NCBI GenBank assembly: GCA_039105265.1
Contig: JAPFFF010000010.1
Span: 3,410,001-3,474,000 of the forward strand
Source of the DNA: Tritrichomonas musculus
Taxonomy: Eukaryota; Parabasalia; Tritrichomonadida; Tritrichomonadidae
Direction: 5' to 3'
Length of the DNA: 64,000 nt
Shown here: in pieces, positions 1-11,300 of the stretch
How positions within the stretch are numbered: position 1 is the stretch's first letter
Layout of the letters: each line of letters begins with the position of its first letter
Notes under the pieces: generated by a model
Seen by the model: the letters and a program-made list of their open reading frames with translations, nothing else
Database searches by the model: none
Told to the model about the DNA's origin: nothing
Translations under genes and position numbers: made by a program

Positions 1-370
1 AGTTTATTTTTCTCAATTCAAAACAGTTTGCAAAACATGAATTGTCTATATTTATTATTTGAGAATTTGGATCGAAATTTATTCCTTTCAATTTAGTACA
101 ATTATAAAAAGCGAATTTTTCGATTGCTTCAAGTTTGTCAAGAATATTTAAATATCCATCAGCACCTGAGCAATTATAAAAAGCATAAGCCCTAATTCTT
201 GTTATATGAGAAGGAATATTCAAATCACCCGTAGCTTTATAGCAATTTCTAAATCTATTTTCTTCAATCATATTATGGTTTTGATTTGGCCACATTAGCT
301 CTTCTTCAGGGCAATATATATTTATTTCTTCCGAAATAGAAAAGAAAGATAATAAAAACAAAAAAATCAT
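1..370 (-). CDS. BspA-like leucine-rich repeat surface protein, 5' part (runs off the window)
   Basis: The minus-strand frame opens at an ATG (complement of 368-370) and stays open to the window edge, giving about 123 codons of a longer gene. The first residues (MIFLFLLSFFSIS) form a signal peptide. The remainder carries repeats of the BspA/TpLRR (LRR_5) kind: 'NIPSHITRIRAYAFYNC', then 'LEAIEKFAFYNCTKLKGI', then 'NSCFANCFEL'. Members of this family are large, expanded surface proteins in trichomonads thought to act in adhesion. An 18-bp element shared with the neighbouring surface genes lies about 100 bp upstream (473-490). The family call is firm. Total length and any C-terminal membrane anchor cannot be seen. 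Confidence 0.85.
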   Translation of the reverse strand, partial: MIFLFLLSFFSISEEINIYCPEEELMWPNQNHNMIEENRFRNCYKATGDLNIPSHITRIRAYAFYNCSGADGYLNILDKLEAIEKFAFYNCTKLKGINFDPNSQIINIDNSCFANCFELRKIN

Positions 371-472
371 CAAGATTTTAGATGAATCCGAAAAACGTTT
401 GTATAATTTGAAATGGATTTTAACATCTTTATGAAATCATCACAAATTTGATGGGATTATTTCAATTTAAAA

Positions 473-490
473 AAAACGTATACTTTTTGA
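473..490 (-). promoter_or_regulatory. 18-bp upstream element TCAAAAAGTATACGTTTT, copy 1
   Basis: Exact 18-bp sequence in minus-strand sense, ending about 100 bp before the ATG of the BspA-like gene. It is a near-palindrome: an A-tract, the self-complementary core GTATAC, then a T-tract. Four other exact copies occur in the first 17.5 kb and I see none later. A promoter role is inferred from position and conservation. Confidence 0.5.
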
Positions 491-868
491 ATTACAGATA
501 ATGAATAATTTTTTCTCAAAATATAATGAAAAATTTTTGGCATGGAAAACTGAAAAATAGAAATTTTGATAAATATAATCCTATTTTTATACATTTAATA
601 TAATATTCTCTGTTAAATATTTTTTTATAACAAAATAAACAATACCTTATATGTATAAAATTTTTGGATATTAGTAAACAAGTTGAAGAAAAATATTTCA
701 TTCAAAAAGTTTTGTTTTTCTTAAGACATTTCAATTTTTGATTGATGAACGTTTAAAAATATACATCTTTAATTTTTATCAAATCTGCATATGTTTAATA
801 AACCCGAATTGATTTTTCATCACATTATTTTTTGAAAAGTAGCAATTTTTTTAAGAAAACTCACTAAT

Positions 869-886
869 TCAAAAAGTATACGTTTT
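869..886 (+). promoter_or_regulatory. 18-bp upstream element, copy 2 (orphan)
   Basis: Exact copy of TCAAAAAGTATACGTTTT followed by a T-run and TCAATG, the same layout as the copy before the large surface gene. No long open frame starts within the next few hundred bases. It may mark a lost gene or be a leftover of a segmental duplication. Confidence 0.35.
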
Positions 887-1424
887 TTTTTTTTTCAATG
901 ATGTAATTGAAAGATATTTTCAATTTTTTCATAATTATGTAAATTTATAATTTTTTTTAAAATCTCATTCTCGATTAAAAATTAAAAAGAATAAATAATA
1001 AATAAATAAAAGACACAATAGCACATTGCAGTACAATAAAATTTTTAATTTCTGATTTCTATTTATGATTTTTGTAAAATAAAGTATAATTAATATTTAC
1101 CATATTATCCAAGTAATACACCATTTCATTTTCAGCAATATTAAAGTTGAAAGCTCTTTTTATGATATAATTTTCAAATATTTTATCGAAAAGTTATTTA
1201 TTAATCATTGTTATATTTTTTATACTTAATAATACTTTCATGTTTCTTTTATTAAATGAATTTAGTAATTTTTGGAGTTTTCATTAATGTATCATTATTA
1301 AAAACATAATTATATATGTTATAAGCTAATAATGATAATAAAATAATTTATTAGTTTATATATCTGAAGTAATTCATATTTTATATTCGTCATCCAATGT
1401 GTTTTGGTAGAGATTAGCATGATT

Positions 1425-4400
1425 AATTTTTTATTATTTCATTGAAAAAGTTGAAAAATTTTATGATTTTCATTTTGATTTATATCTTGAAAAAAAAAAT
1501 AGAAATTATAATATATTTGGCTATTTTTATTTCTTATATATGATATATAGTATCAATTATTATTGTAAAAAAAATCATAATATTATGATTTGATTTTCCA
1601 AATAATCAAATCATAATATTTAACTAATTTCAATTGTTGAAATTAATTTATATTTTCATTTACATTTCCTTTGTTATTATATTTTTCTGTTATTTTTAAT
1701 TTGGATCTTTTCTTTGAAAAATACAAAAAAAATTTAAAATCAAAACAATAAGAAAGAATTCGAAAAATAAGACTAATTAATGAAGAAAGAGTATTTTAAA
1801 TTGAAACGATAATCTATATAAACGTTTCATATATATGAAAAATTGCGATATTCTTATTCATTCATTAATATAAATGCTTGAAATCAATCAATATACCAAA
1901 AATAAAATTTATATTAAAGTGCTTGAAAATTAATATACTGAAGAAAAAAATTACTGAAGAGTTTTCTTTTTTTATTTTAATTTAAATACAAAAACTGGAT
2001 CAAATAGACAGAAAATAAAAATATTGTTCTAATTCTTATCAAAATTTGAGAAAATAGATTTTTCTCATTACAATATTACCATATTTTTTAAATATTATTT
2101 TTATCTCAAAAAGTTAGAAATATATTAATTTTTCATTTTTGAAAAATATTTCTTTCAATATTTGTGTGTTTCATTTCATTCCTTTTTTGAAATATTTTTA
2201 ATTATTTTTATTTGATTTTTTAATTATATTCATGTCAACAATTAATTTATTGATAAGAATATATTTCTTTAAAGAATTCTTTCAAAAATGAAAAATTTTA
2301 TTTCAAAAAGTATACGTTTTATTTTTTCAATGATATTTGATTTGAGTTTGATATTCTTTTTCACTTCACAAACTGTTTATATTTTTTGTGATTACAATTT
2401 CAGATAAAAATATTTTCATATTACAAAAATGTTTTTGTTCTTCTTGCTCTCATTCTTAATCAATTCTGATCTTTTATTATCTATTAATGATATTACTTTA
2501 AATTTAGATTCGGATTCTGATAATTTATATTTGTTCCTCAAAAATGATTTCTTCGAGTTTCGTGACAATTTAAATGATGATTCTTCTATATATTACAGAT
2601 CAAATTATACAATCAATGATGATTGCTTAAAGATTGCACTTAATTCTCATAAAAATATAAATTATAATTTGTTCATAATTTATTTGATTTCAAATCAAAT
2701 TCATTTTAATGCAATGATAAAAAACTTAAATCAGAATGTTTCTCACTTAAATGTAACTTTCTTAAATGAAATGTGTGAAGGCCAAGATGTTGTTTTCATG
2801 AACTTGTATGTTGATAATCATGATTTCATTGCTTTCTCAAATTTAAATCCTCGCATAAATGTCAAAATTATTGATTCATTCAACAATCAAATAATTCATC
2901 AAATATTACCAATTCATCAAAGAAATAATTTGATCGTTTGTTATGAAGGGATTGATTGTCTTATAAAATATAATTTTTCAATCAATTCTAAACAAAATTA
3001 TTTATCTTCCATTAACGACAAAAACTTTGAAGATGTTATCAATCATTATATAACAACTTCTGATTTCAAATATTTAAGAATATTCTTTTCAAAAGATGAA
3101 TCACAAAAAATCGATTTTTCTTTCATTCCTTTCAAATGCATTGAAAAAGTTGATATATTTGGTCATTCACAAAACAATCCACAAGCAATCAAAATCAAGA
3201 TTGACAACGATAAATATAAATACAAAGAAGAAATTGAAAATAAAATCACCACCAAAAATATCATACTTGATCTGATTGAAGAAAAGTCAAACGTTGGCTC
3301 TTTAATTCTTGAGGACAAAAACACAGAAAAATCACCATTTAAAATGAATGCTGCTAATAAAAAGACATATAATGTTGTTCCAAATATGAACAAGAGCCAA
3401 ACTTTAACAATAAAAATATTACACGAATATTTATCAGTAATAGATGATTATGAGGAAGAATCTATTAATTTCATAGAAGGATCAGAAACGTATCTTAATA
3501 TCGAAAATCCAAATACAAATAAAAATTACATTATTAAAATCATGGCTGATGTATCGATACGCAAAATAATCAGTGGCAATATTTCTATTAATTTTAAAAA
3601 CTGTGGGCCAATAACAGTTCAGTTTTATAATTGGGAAGATAAAACTGAAGCTCCAGATATAATGATCAATCTTTATTCAAATAATCAAAGTGATTTGAAC
3701 ATAATATCAAGTAAGAATAAAAAAATAAAATATCGTCACTATGATTTAAGTGGATCTTTATTCAGTCAATATCCAACTGCGTTCGTGTTTTGTTTGAAAA
3801 GTGCTCCTTGTGACATTCATGAATATGATGATCTCGATCCAATCAAAATACCAATTGATGGCGATGTTAAAGAGATTTCTAAGAATATTGAAGATCAATT
3901 AGATGAAATAACAAAGGTTTCGATTCATGATTTAATTATATTATTAAATGAGGAGTCAAAGGATGCTCAGTTTGATTTCTCATACATGACAGGAGATGAT
4001 TTACAATCAATCAAATTCATAAATTATGATGATAATGTGAATTTGAATATTATAAATTTCCCAAAAACACAAAACAATGAGTGGCAAGTAATAAATTGTA
4101 CAATCAAATCTTCAAGTCCTGAAATGTATATCATCAAAGAGTTGATTTCAAATAATTCTTGGATCACAGGTAATGTAGATATTTTGAGTGGGACTTTTAT
4201 TAAAAATGTCGATTTAAGTAATAATGATATCAATTTTCAGGTATCAAGCAAGTCTTTTCATTTTGAAGAAAATAAATATGATTACAAAGGGAATTATAAA
4301 ATAATTTTGAAATTGAAAAATGATCCAAATTCTCTAAATAAGATCATATTCACACAAGTTGAGAATAGTCCATGTAATGTTAATTTGACAATAGAAGCTG

Positions 4401-7270
4401 TTGATGAAAATAGTACAGAAATTCCTGTATCTTTCGAAATAAATAAGAATTTCAAAGATCCTGCTCATATTTATATCGAAGTTCCTTCAAACGAAAAAAT
4501 CATTATTGATAAAATTCCTGAGAAAATCGATTTCGTTGTATTCAATAATGAATCAAAACATAATATTCATCAAATACGTCCTTCTGAAAGTTCTTCAAAT
4601 ATGATTATTTGTTATCAAAGTTTCCAATGTGCTGATCAACTTGATCAAGATGATTTCAAAATTGATGATGATTCAACTTTCATTTCAACTAAAGATTCAA
4701 ATAATTATGAGCAAATAATCAATTCAATTAAAGAAATGAAAAGCACTTATAATTATTTGAGATTGATTTTCTTTGATAATGATGATATCATTCATTTCAC
4801 TTTGAATGATGTTTCTTGTGAAACATTTCGACAAGTACAATTGTGTGGAGACAATAATGTGAGAATTGCTTTTGATGATTATTCGAGAATTAATGCTTTT
4901 GATAGTTGGGTAATGCGTCATGTATCTTTCCCTGAAAGCATAACATGTGTTTTTAAAGAGTTGACTGTCATCGATACAGAGACAGTTTTTGAAAGCAATC
5001 CTAATAACATCAAAATAGGAACAGCGCGTTTTCACTGTAAACAAGGTTATGCTATTACTGGACTCAACAATATGAGATCAAAAAACATTAATTACACATT
5101 ATATGATCTTTTCCCAGAATTAGATGTAAAAGATTATGTGTTATCCATCTATGAAAACAAATTTATTGCAAACAGTAATCTCGATGATGGAGATGGAAGT
5201 CCAATCATTTCTCAATTACCAAACAAATACAATCTAGTTGTTCATTCTCCTCCGAAAAATATTGACGCTAAAACTTTTATAATTAACCGATTGAAAAACG
5301 ATTTTAAAAAAATTTCAATCACATTTGAAGATATCAATGATAATATTCCTATCAGATATAACTGTAATGAGAGTGAAACCTATGAAGAATTCGATTATAT
5401 ATTCACTGCAGACAATGCTGACTTACTAGATATCGATCAAGGTAATTGTAGAAATGTCAACACTTTTAAAAACGGAAGTAGCTATTTTCCACTACAAACT
5501 CCAACTCAATCAGATTCTGCCCTTTTTTCATTATCATTTTTATTTTCAAAATCAGGTTTGTTTTCTAACTCATTCTTATTTAGTGACTCTGAAAAATTCT
5601 CAAAATCATATGTATTTTCAGAGTCTTCTCATTTTTCAGAGACATTGAAATTTTCTGAATCATCTCAATTTACCAACACAAATCAATTTTCAGAGACTTT
5701 TCAGTTTTCAGTATCATCTAAATTCTCAGATTCCAATTGTTTTTCTGACTCTTTCTATTTCTCAGAATCCAATCATTTTTCAGGCTCTTCAGAATTTTCA
5801 AAGACAACTCAATTTACTTATTCAAATATATTCTCAGAAACAACTCAATTTTCATATTCATCCCAATTTTCAGATTCAAATCTGTTTTCAAATTCAATTC
5901 AGTTTTCTGACTCAATTCTCTTTTCAAATTCATTTATGTTTTCTTCATCATCCTTGTTTTCTTTATCTTCTCTTTTTTCTGATTCATCTTCATTTTCTCC
6001 TTCAGGCTTTCCAACATCTAAAATAGTGACAGGGACACCAGTTTTTAGTAAATCATCAACATTCTCTATGTCTTCAATTTTCACTTATTCTAATTTATTC
6101 ACTCCTTCCTTCCCGTTTCAGACAGATTTTGGAAATAATAATTTAGATAAAGACTTTGTTTCGTTGAATTTTACAAATTCAGTGTTCAATATGACTTCAC
6201 ATGGTTTCATAAATGAAAAAAATGAAGAAGAAAGTCTTACTAATTACATAGCTCATTCAATTAATATATCTTTTTCTGGGAATATTAATATAACGGAATC
6301 TGAGAATTTTACTTATTCAAAGAATTTGTATTTCTCAGCATGTAATGAAGGTTCTTTAATAAGATTGGATAGAAATTTATTAAATTCTGTTATTGGTGTC
6401 ATGACAAAGAATTATCCAACTATCATTTTAGAAAATGAACAGTATCAGTTGAATATAATGAATTATGAAAGAGGTTATTCGACGATAAATATAAAGTATG
6501 ATAAAGAAGGGAAAGATGTTGATTTGTCATTTAAAGAAGTTAATAATAGTAATGGATATTTGTCATTGAATATTGATCCAAAAATTAGAAGTATTTCGTT
6601 CAATTCATTATTCATGTCAAGAATATCTTCTCTTGAAGCAAAAAGAAATAAAAGATTATCAAATATCAATAATATGTTGTTATTAGAAGATGATGAAGAA
6701 GAAGAAACATTAGAAATAATAATTAAAGAATGTATAAATATAAGTCAAAGATCACAAGTAATTCTTTCAAAAATAAAATTGATCGGTGAATTGAATATTA
6801 TTGATGATTCTTATTTGATATTTAAGAAAGGAATAATTTTCTCTGATGAATCGAAAATCAATTTTATTTTCAAGAATTCGAAAGATAAGAGAAAACAACC
6901 AATTCTTAAATTTGAAAGTATTTTGGATTCAACACCAAATAAAATTGTTTTATTATTTGATGATAAATCGAATTTAGATGATATTTCAAATTTCATATTA
7001 ATTGAAGCATCCAATTTCAAGACCTGTTATTCATGGCTTGATAATATTGAATACATTAAAGATGACAAATATGAAATTAAATCGAGTTGTGAATATGTCA
7101 AAAGTGGAACAGTTCAATTAATAATCAAAACGAATAAGAAACCACGGACAGGCATGATTATTGGTATTATTGTTGGCTGTATTGTCGGAATTGCACTAAT
7201 CATTACCATAATAATCATATCAATTAAAATTTCAAGAAGAAAGAAAATGAAAAACGTATTAGAAAATATA
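1425..7270 (+). repeat. Left arm of a large inverted duplication
   Basis: This arm matches the reverse complement of about 8395-15785. Homology covers the whole surface gene and roughly 1 kb upstream of its ATG. For example, the stretch after 1600 matches the complement of about 13980-14060, and 1430-1510 matches the complement of about 15710-15780. The match fades at the last codons of the gene, so the spacer of about 1 kb is unique. Non-coding flanks carry small indels and scattered substitutions. The outer end, placed by eye, is approximate to a few tens of bases. Confidence 0.85.
2303..2320 (+). promoter_or_regulatory. 18-bp upstream element, copy 3, before the large surface gene
   Basis: Exact TCAAAAAGTATACGTTTT about 108 bp upstream of the ATG at 2429, followed by a T-rich run and TCAATG. 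The mirrored gene has the same element at the same distance. Proposed core promoter or initiator-proximal element; function inferred. Confidence 0.55.
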
Positions 7271-7300
7271 TCTGAATTTGAATCTTCAGTTTCGCTTTAA
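2429..7300 (+). CDS. Large type I membrane surface protein with CX5C repeats and an FS-rich stalk (copy A)
   Basis: I do not recognise a named family for this 1,623-residue protein. Residues 1-20 form a signal peptide. The ectodomain holds three diverged repeats about 280 residues apart, each with a CX5C pair (Cys171/177, Cys455/461, Cys728/734) followed by an acidic/hydrophobic 'YLRIFF'-type segment. Residues about 1031-1224 are a stalk of some 29 hexapeptides of pattern xxFSxS/T. A beta-rich, N-glycosylation-rich domain follows, then one membrane helix at about 1575-1600, a basic RRKK stop-transfer and a short tail ending SVSL. The start is supported by the signal peptide and the element at 2303-2320. 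The stop codon TAA is followed by A's (TAAA), as in trichomonad poly(A) signals. It is probably a cell-surface antigen or adhesin. It pairs with the inverted copy at 8365-13239 in a mosaic pattern. Confidence 0.8.
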   Translation: MFLFFLLSFLINSDLLLSINDITLNLDSDSDNLYLFLKNDFFEFRDNLNDDSSIYYRSNYTINDDCLKIALNSHKNINYNLFIIYLISNQIHFNAMIKNLNQNVSHLNVTFLNEMCEGQDVVFMNLYVDNHDFIAFSNLNPRINVKIIDSFNNQIIHQILPIHQRNNLIVCYEGIDCLIKYNFSINSKQNYLSSINDKNFEDVINHYITTSDFKYLRIFFSKDESQKIDFSFIPFKCIEKVDIFGHSQNNPQAIKIKIDNDKYKYKEEIENKITTKNIILDLIEEKSNVGSLILEDKNTEKSPFKMNAANKKTYNVVPNMNKSQTLTIKILHEYLSVIDDYEEESINFIEGSETYLNIENPNTNKNYIIKIMADVSIRKIISGNISINFKNCGPITVQFYNWEDKTEAPDIMINLYSNNQSDLNIISSKNKKIKYRHYDLSGSLFSQYPTAFVFCLKSAPCDIHEYDDLDPIKIPIDGDVKEISKNIEDQLDEITKVSIHDLIILLNEESKDAQFDFSYMTGDDLQSIKFINYDDNVNLNIINFPKTQNNEWQVINCTIKSSSPEMYIIKELISNNSWITGNVDILSGTFIKNVDLSNNDINFQVSSKSFHFEENKYDYKGNYKIILKLKNDPNSLNKIIFTQVENSPCNVNLTIEAVDENSTEIPVSFEINKNFKDPAHIYIEVPSNEKIIIDKIPEKIDFVVFNNESKHNIHQIRPSESSSNMIICYQSFQCADQLDQDDFKIDDDSTFISTKDSNNYEQIINSIKEMKSTYNYLRLIFFDNDDIIHFTLNDVSCETFRQVQLCGDNNVRIAFDDYSRINAFDSWVMRHVSFPESITCVFKELTVIDTETVFESNPNNIKIGTARFHCKQGYAITGLNNMRSKNINYTLYDLFPELDVKDYVLSIYENKFIANSNLDDGDGSPIISQLPNKYNLVVHSPPKNIDAKTFIINRLKNDFKKISITFEDINDNIPIRYNCNESETYEEFDYIFTADNADLLDIDQGNCRNVNTFKNGSSYFPLQTPTQSDSALFSLSFLFSKSGLFSNSFLFSDSEKFSKSYVFSESSHFSETLKFSESSQFTNTNQFSETFQFSVSSKFSDSNCFSDSFYFSESNHFSGSSEFSKTTQFTYSNIFSETTQFSYSSQFSDSNLFSNSIQFSDSILFSNSFMFSSSSLFSLSSLFSDSSSFSPSGFPTSKIVTGTPVFSKSSTFSMSSIFTYSNLFTPSFPFQTDFGNNNLDKDFVSLNFTNSVFNMTSHGFINEKNEEESLTNYIAHSINISFSGNINITESENFTYSKNLYFSACNEGSLIRLDRNLLNSVIGVMTKNYPTIILENEQYQLNIMNYERGYSTINIKYDKEGKDVDLSFKEVNNSNGYLSLNIDPKIRSISFNSLFMSRISSLEAKRNKRLSNINNMLLLEDDEEEETLEIIIKECINISQRSQVILSKIKLIGELNIIDDSYLIFKKGIIFSDESKINFIFKNSKDKRKQPILKFESILDSTPNKIVLLFDDKSNLDDISNFILIEASNFKTCYSWLDNIEYIKDDKYEIKSSCEYVKSGTVQLIIKTNKKPRTGMIIGIIVGCIVGIALIITIIIISIKISRRKKMKNVLENISEFESSVSL

Positions 7301-8364
7301 AAAAATATTAAAGCACTACTTTATTTAATAAAAATAATTGCTAGATTTTTTTATGTTTATTTTAATGATATCAATCTTCTCTTTATTTTTGAGCCCAAGA
7401 GCTACATTCTTCTTTATATTGATAGATGTTTTTCAATTAAAACAAGTTTCTCATTTTTATTTGATTTAATCTTTAAAAATAAAAACAATTAAAATAATTT
7501 CTATTTTGTAAAAAACTTTTTTCCTTCATCATAAAGGATCTGTTATTTCTTTATCATTAATTAATGATTTTAATAAAGGATCTGTTATTTCTTTATCATT
7601 CAATTTTGTAAAAAACTTTTTTCCTTCATCATATTCACTGCATTTTGAAGAGGCGGACATTATAAATAAGGATAATAGAATGTCCATGATGGAACACCAT
7701 GAACATAATAAAGCCAAGTAATGTTAAAAATCCTCAAAACAGATTGTGCCTTATTTAATTTGTAAGTCATTTCCTCCTTTTCAGTGTAATAATGATAATT
7801 ATTATCATGTGAAGAATAATTATATATATCTTTTTTTGTATCATTTTGTTTGTTATTTGAATAATGAAAATCATCATTATTTTGTGTGTCATTATGAATA
7901 CTGATTGAATAATGGAATTCATTATTTTCTTCTCAAATTAATGCGAAAAAAAAAAGTCGATTTACTACTAAAATAGTACAATTCAATAAACTTAAATAAA
8001 CTAAATAAAGGTTAAATTCTTCATTTTCATATAAAAAATATAAATTGATATCTATATTAAATAATATTAATTACTAATTGAAGCAATATAAAAAACTCTA
8101 ATTTGTCCTCTATGACAATATTGTTCATAATTGGTTAAATTAGCGAATTAACCTTTTATGTCAAATAAAATTGAGGAAAAAAATATATGTACCAAATATT
8201 TAATACATGCCGAATTTTGATCGACATAGATGACGAAATACTATTTGCTAGAGCTCAAAATTATTAGTGATATTTTAATTTTAATAGTTATTCATAAGAT
8301 GATACATAAACTCTAGATAGAACGAAAAAAAAAAAAAATATTTTATTAAATTTTTAATCTTTTT
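7301..8364. other. Unique spacer of the inverted duplication with nested direct repeats and a decayed minus-strand frame
   Basis: This about 1.06-kb loop between the convergent 3' ends shows no match between its two sides. A 29-bp stretch at about 7505-7533 recurs at about 7605-7633, and between them a 26-bp unit (AAAGGATCTGTTATTTCTTT and following) is tandemly repeated. On the minus strand, from about 7950 to 7668, a frame of about 94 codons is open but begins after a stop without a good ATG, and it ends in an aromatic-rich hydrophobic stretch. A second frame at 7717-7529 encodes a hydrophobic start, and part of its end is made by the tandem repeat. Both look like decayed coding sequence of unknown family. 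Confidence 0.45.
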
Positions 8365-11300
8365 TTAAAGAGAAACTGATATTTCAGTTTCATTTGTTTC
8401 AATTGGCAAATCATCAAATTTCTTTCTTCTTGAAATTTTAATTGATATGATTATTATGGTAATGATTAGTGCAATTCCGACAATACAGCCAACAATAATA
8501 CCAATAATCATGCCTGTCCGTGGTTTCTTATTCGTTTTGATTATTAATTGAACTGTTCCACTTTTGACATATTCACAACTCGATTTAATTTCATATTTGT
8601 CATCTTTAATGTATTCAATATTATCAAGCCATGAATAACAGGTCTTGAAATTGGATGCTTCAATTAATATGAAATTTGAAATATCATCTAAATTCGATTT
8701 ATCATCAAATAATAAAATAATTTTATTTGGTGTTGAATCCAAAATACTTTCAAATTTAAGAATTGGTTGTTTTCTCTTATCTTTCAAATTCTTGAAAATA
8801 AAATTGATTTTCGATTCATCAGAGAAAATTATTCCTTTCTTAAATATCAAATAAGAATCATCAATAATATTCAATTCACCGATCAATTTTATTTTTGAAA
8901 GAATTACTTGTGATCTTTGACTTATATTTATACATTCTTTAATTATTATTTCTAATGTTTCTTCTTCTTCATCATCTTCTAATAACAACATATTATTGAT
9001 ATTTGATAATCTTTTATTTCTTTTTGCTTCAAGAGAAGATATTCTTGACATGAATAATGAATTGAACGAAATACTTCTAATTTTTGGATCAATATTCAAT
9101 GACAAATATCCATTACTATTATTAACTTCTTTAAATGACAAATCAACATCTTTCCCTTCTTTATCATACTTTATATTTATCGTCGAATAACCTCTTTCAT
9201 AATTCATTATATTCAACTGATACTGTTCATTTTCTAAAATGATAGTTGGATAATTCTTTGTCATGACACCAATAACAGAATTTAATAAATTTCTATCCAA
9301 TCTTATTAAAGAACCTTCATTACATGCTGAGAAATACAAATTCTTTGAATAAGTAAAATTCTCAGATTCCGTTATATTAATATTCCCAGAAAAAGATATA
9401 TTAATTGAATGAGCTATGTAATTAGTAAGACTTTCTTCTTCATTTTTTTCATTTATGAAACCATGTGAAGTCATATTGAACACTGAATTTGTAAAATTCA
9501 ACGAAACAAAGTCTTTATCAAAATTATTATTTCCAAAATCTGTCTGAAACGGGAAGGAAGGAGTGAATAAATTAGAATAAGTGAACATTGAAGTCATAGA
9601 AAAAACTGATGATTTACTAAAGATTGATGTCTCTGTAAATTCTGATGTTTTTGTGAATGGTTTTGTTGGGAAAAAATCAGAAGGTGAGAATGGCGATGAA
9701 ACTGAAAATATTGAAGAGATAGAAAAATCTTGAGTAGATGAAAACTGATAAGTTTCAGAAAACTGAAGAGAATTTGAAAATTGATTTGATTTTGAAAATT
9801 GATTAGAATCTGAAAATAGATTAGAATATGAGAACAGGCTTGAATGCGAGAACTGTGCTGTCTCTGAAAACTGGCATGTTTCAGAAAAATAATTTGTAAA
9901 TGTAAATTGAATGGATCTTGAAAATTCAGATGATCCTGAAAATTTCAATGAATCCGAAAACCGTGATGATTCTGAAAATAAAGATGATTCAGAAAATTCA
10001 TAAGTTTCAGAAAATTCATATGACTTTGAAAATTTATCGGAAATACTAAATATGCTTGAAGAAGAGAACATGCTAGACAATGAGAAAAACAATGATAATG
10101 AAAACTGGCATGTAGGTGTTGGCTTTGGCGTTGATGAGGGTTTTGGTGTTGGAAAGACCTCTGTTGCATTTTTATATGTGCTAAAATTGTTACAAGTTCC
10201 GTTGCTTGTTTGTAAAAGGTCCATATTTTCAGCATTAAAAATATATGTAAATGGCTTATCAATTTCATCAGACTTGCAATCATATATTATTGAGATATTA
10301 TCTGTGAGATTCTCAAATGTGATTGAGATCTCGTCAAAAATATTATCTAATCGGTGTATATAAAGAGTATTGTTGATGTTATCTGGAGGTGCATGAACAA
10401 CTAAATCAAACTTATCTTTTATTGGACTAATTGCTGGATTTCCATTCCCTTCTTCAAAGTTGCTGTCTGCTAAGATTTGATTACCTTCCATCGATAAAAC
10501 ATAAGTATTGTTGTTGAAATTTGGAAAGAGTTCATAGGTTGTATGATCAATATTTTTAACATTTTGAAGCCCATCAGTTGGATAATCGTTTTTACAATGA
10601 ATGAAAGCTTTCATTATATGAACATTCTTTACATATTCTGATAGTTTATGAAAAACGGGGGATGTATCAATAACTATTAAATTTTTGAAATGATATGGTA
10701 TGCTATTTTTTTTGAATGAAACATGATATACCGTTAAACTGTCGAATTTATCAATTTCTGAATCGTCCTCTAATGTTATTTGCACCTTTTTGTCTCCACA
10801 CAATTGTACTTGTCGAAATGTTTCACAAGAAACATCATTCAAAGTGAAATGAATGATATCATCATTATCAAAGAAAATCAATCTCAAATAATTATAAGTG
10901 CTTTTCATTTCTTTAATTGAATTGATTATTTGTTCATAATTATTTGAATCTTTAGTTGAAATGAAAGTTGAATCATCATCAATTTTGAAATCATCTTGAT
11001 CAAGTAGATCAGCACATTGGAAACTTTGATAACAAATAATCATATTTGAAGAACTTTCAGAAGGACGTATTTGATGAATATCATGTTTTAATTCATTATT
11101 GAATACAATGAAATCGATTTTCTCGGGAATTTTATCAATAATGATTTTTTCATTTGAAGGAACTTCGATATAAATATGAGCAGGATCTTTGAAATTCTTA
11201 TTTATTTCGAAAGATACAGGAATTTCAGTACTATCTTCATCAACAGCTTCTATTGTCAAATTAACATTACATGGACTATTCTCAACTTGTGTGAATATGA

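Larger units (their letters stand above)
371..2428. other. Intergenic AT-rich region between divergent surface genes
   Basis: This 2-kb stretch contains no convincing gene. It holds three copies of the 18-bp promoter-like element: 473-490 facing the BspA-like gene, 869-886 on the plus strand with no obvious gene after it, and 2303-2320 facing the large surface gene. From about 1425 onward it is the outer part of the left arm of the large inverted duplication. Around 1511-1520 lies the empty counterpart of the site occupied by the 1,459-bp element in the right arm. Confidence 0.6.

Noticed and set aside
10052-10363. 103-codon plus-strand frame opposite surface gene copy B
   Set aside because: Antisense to the FS stalk and adjacent ectodomain, with no independent features.
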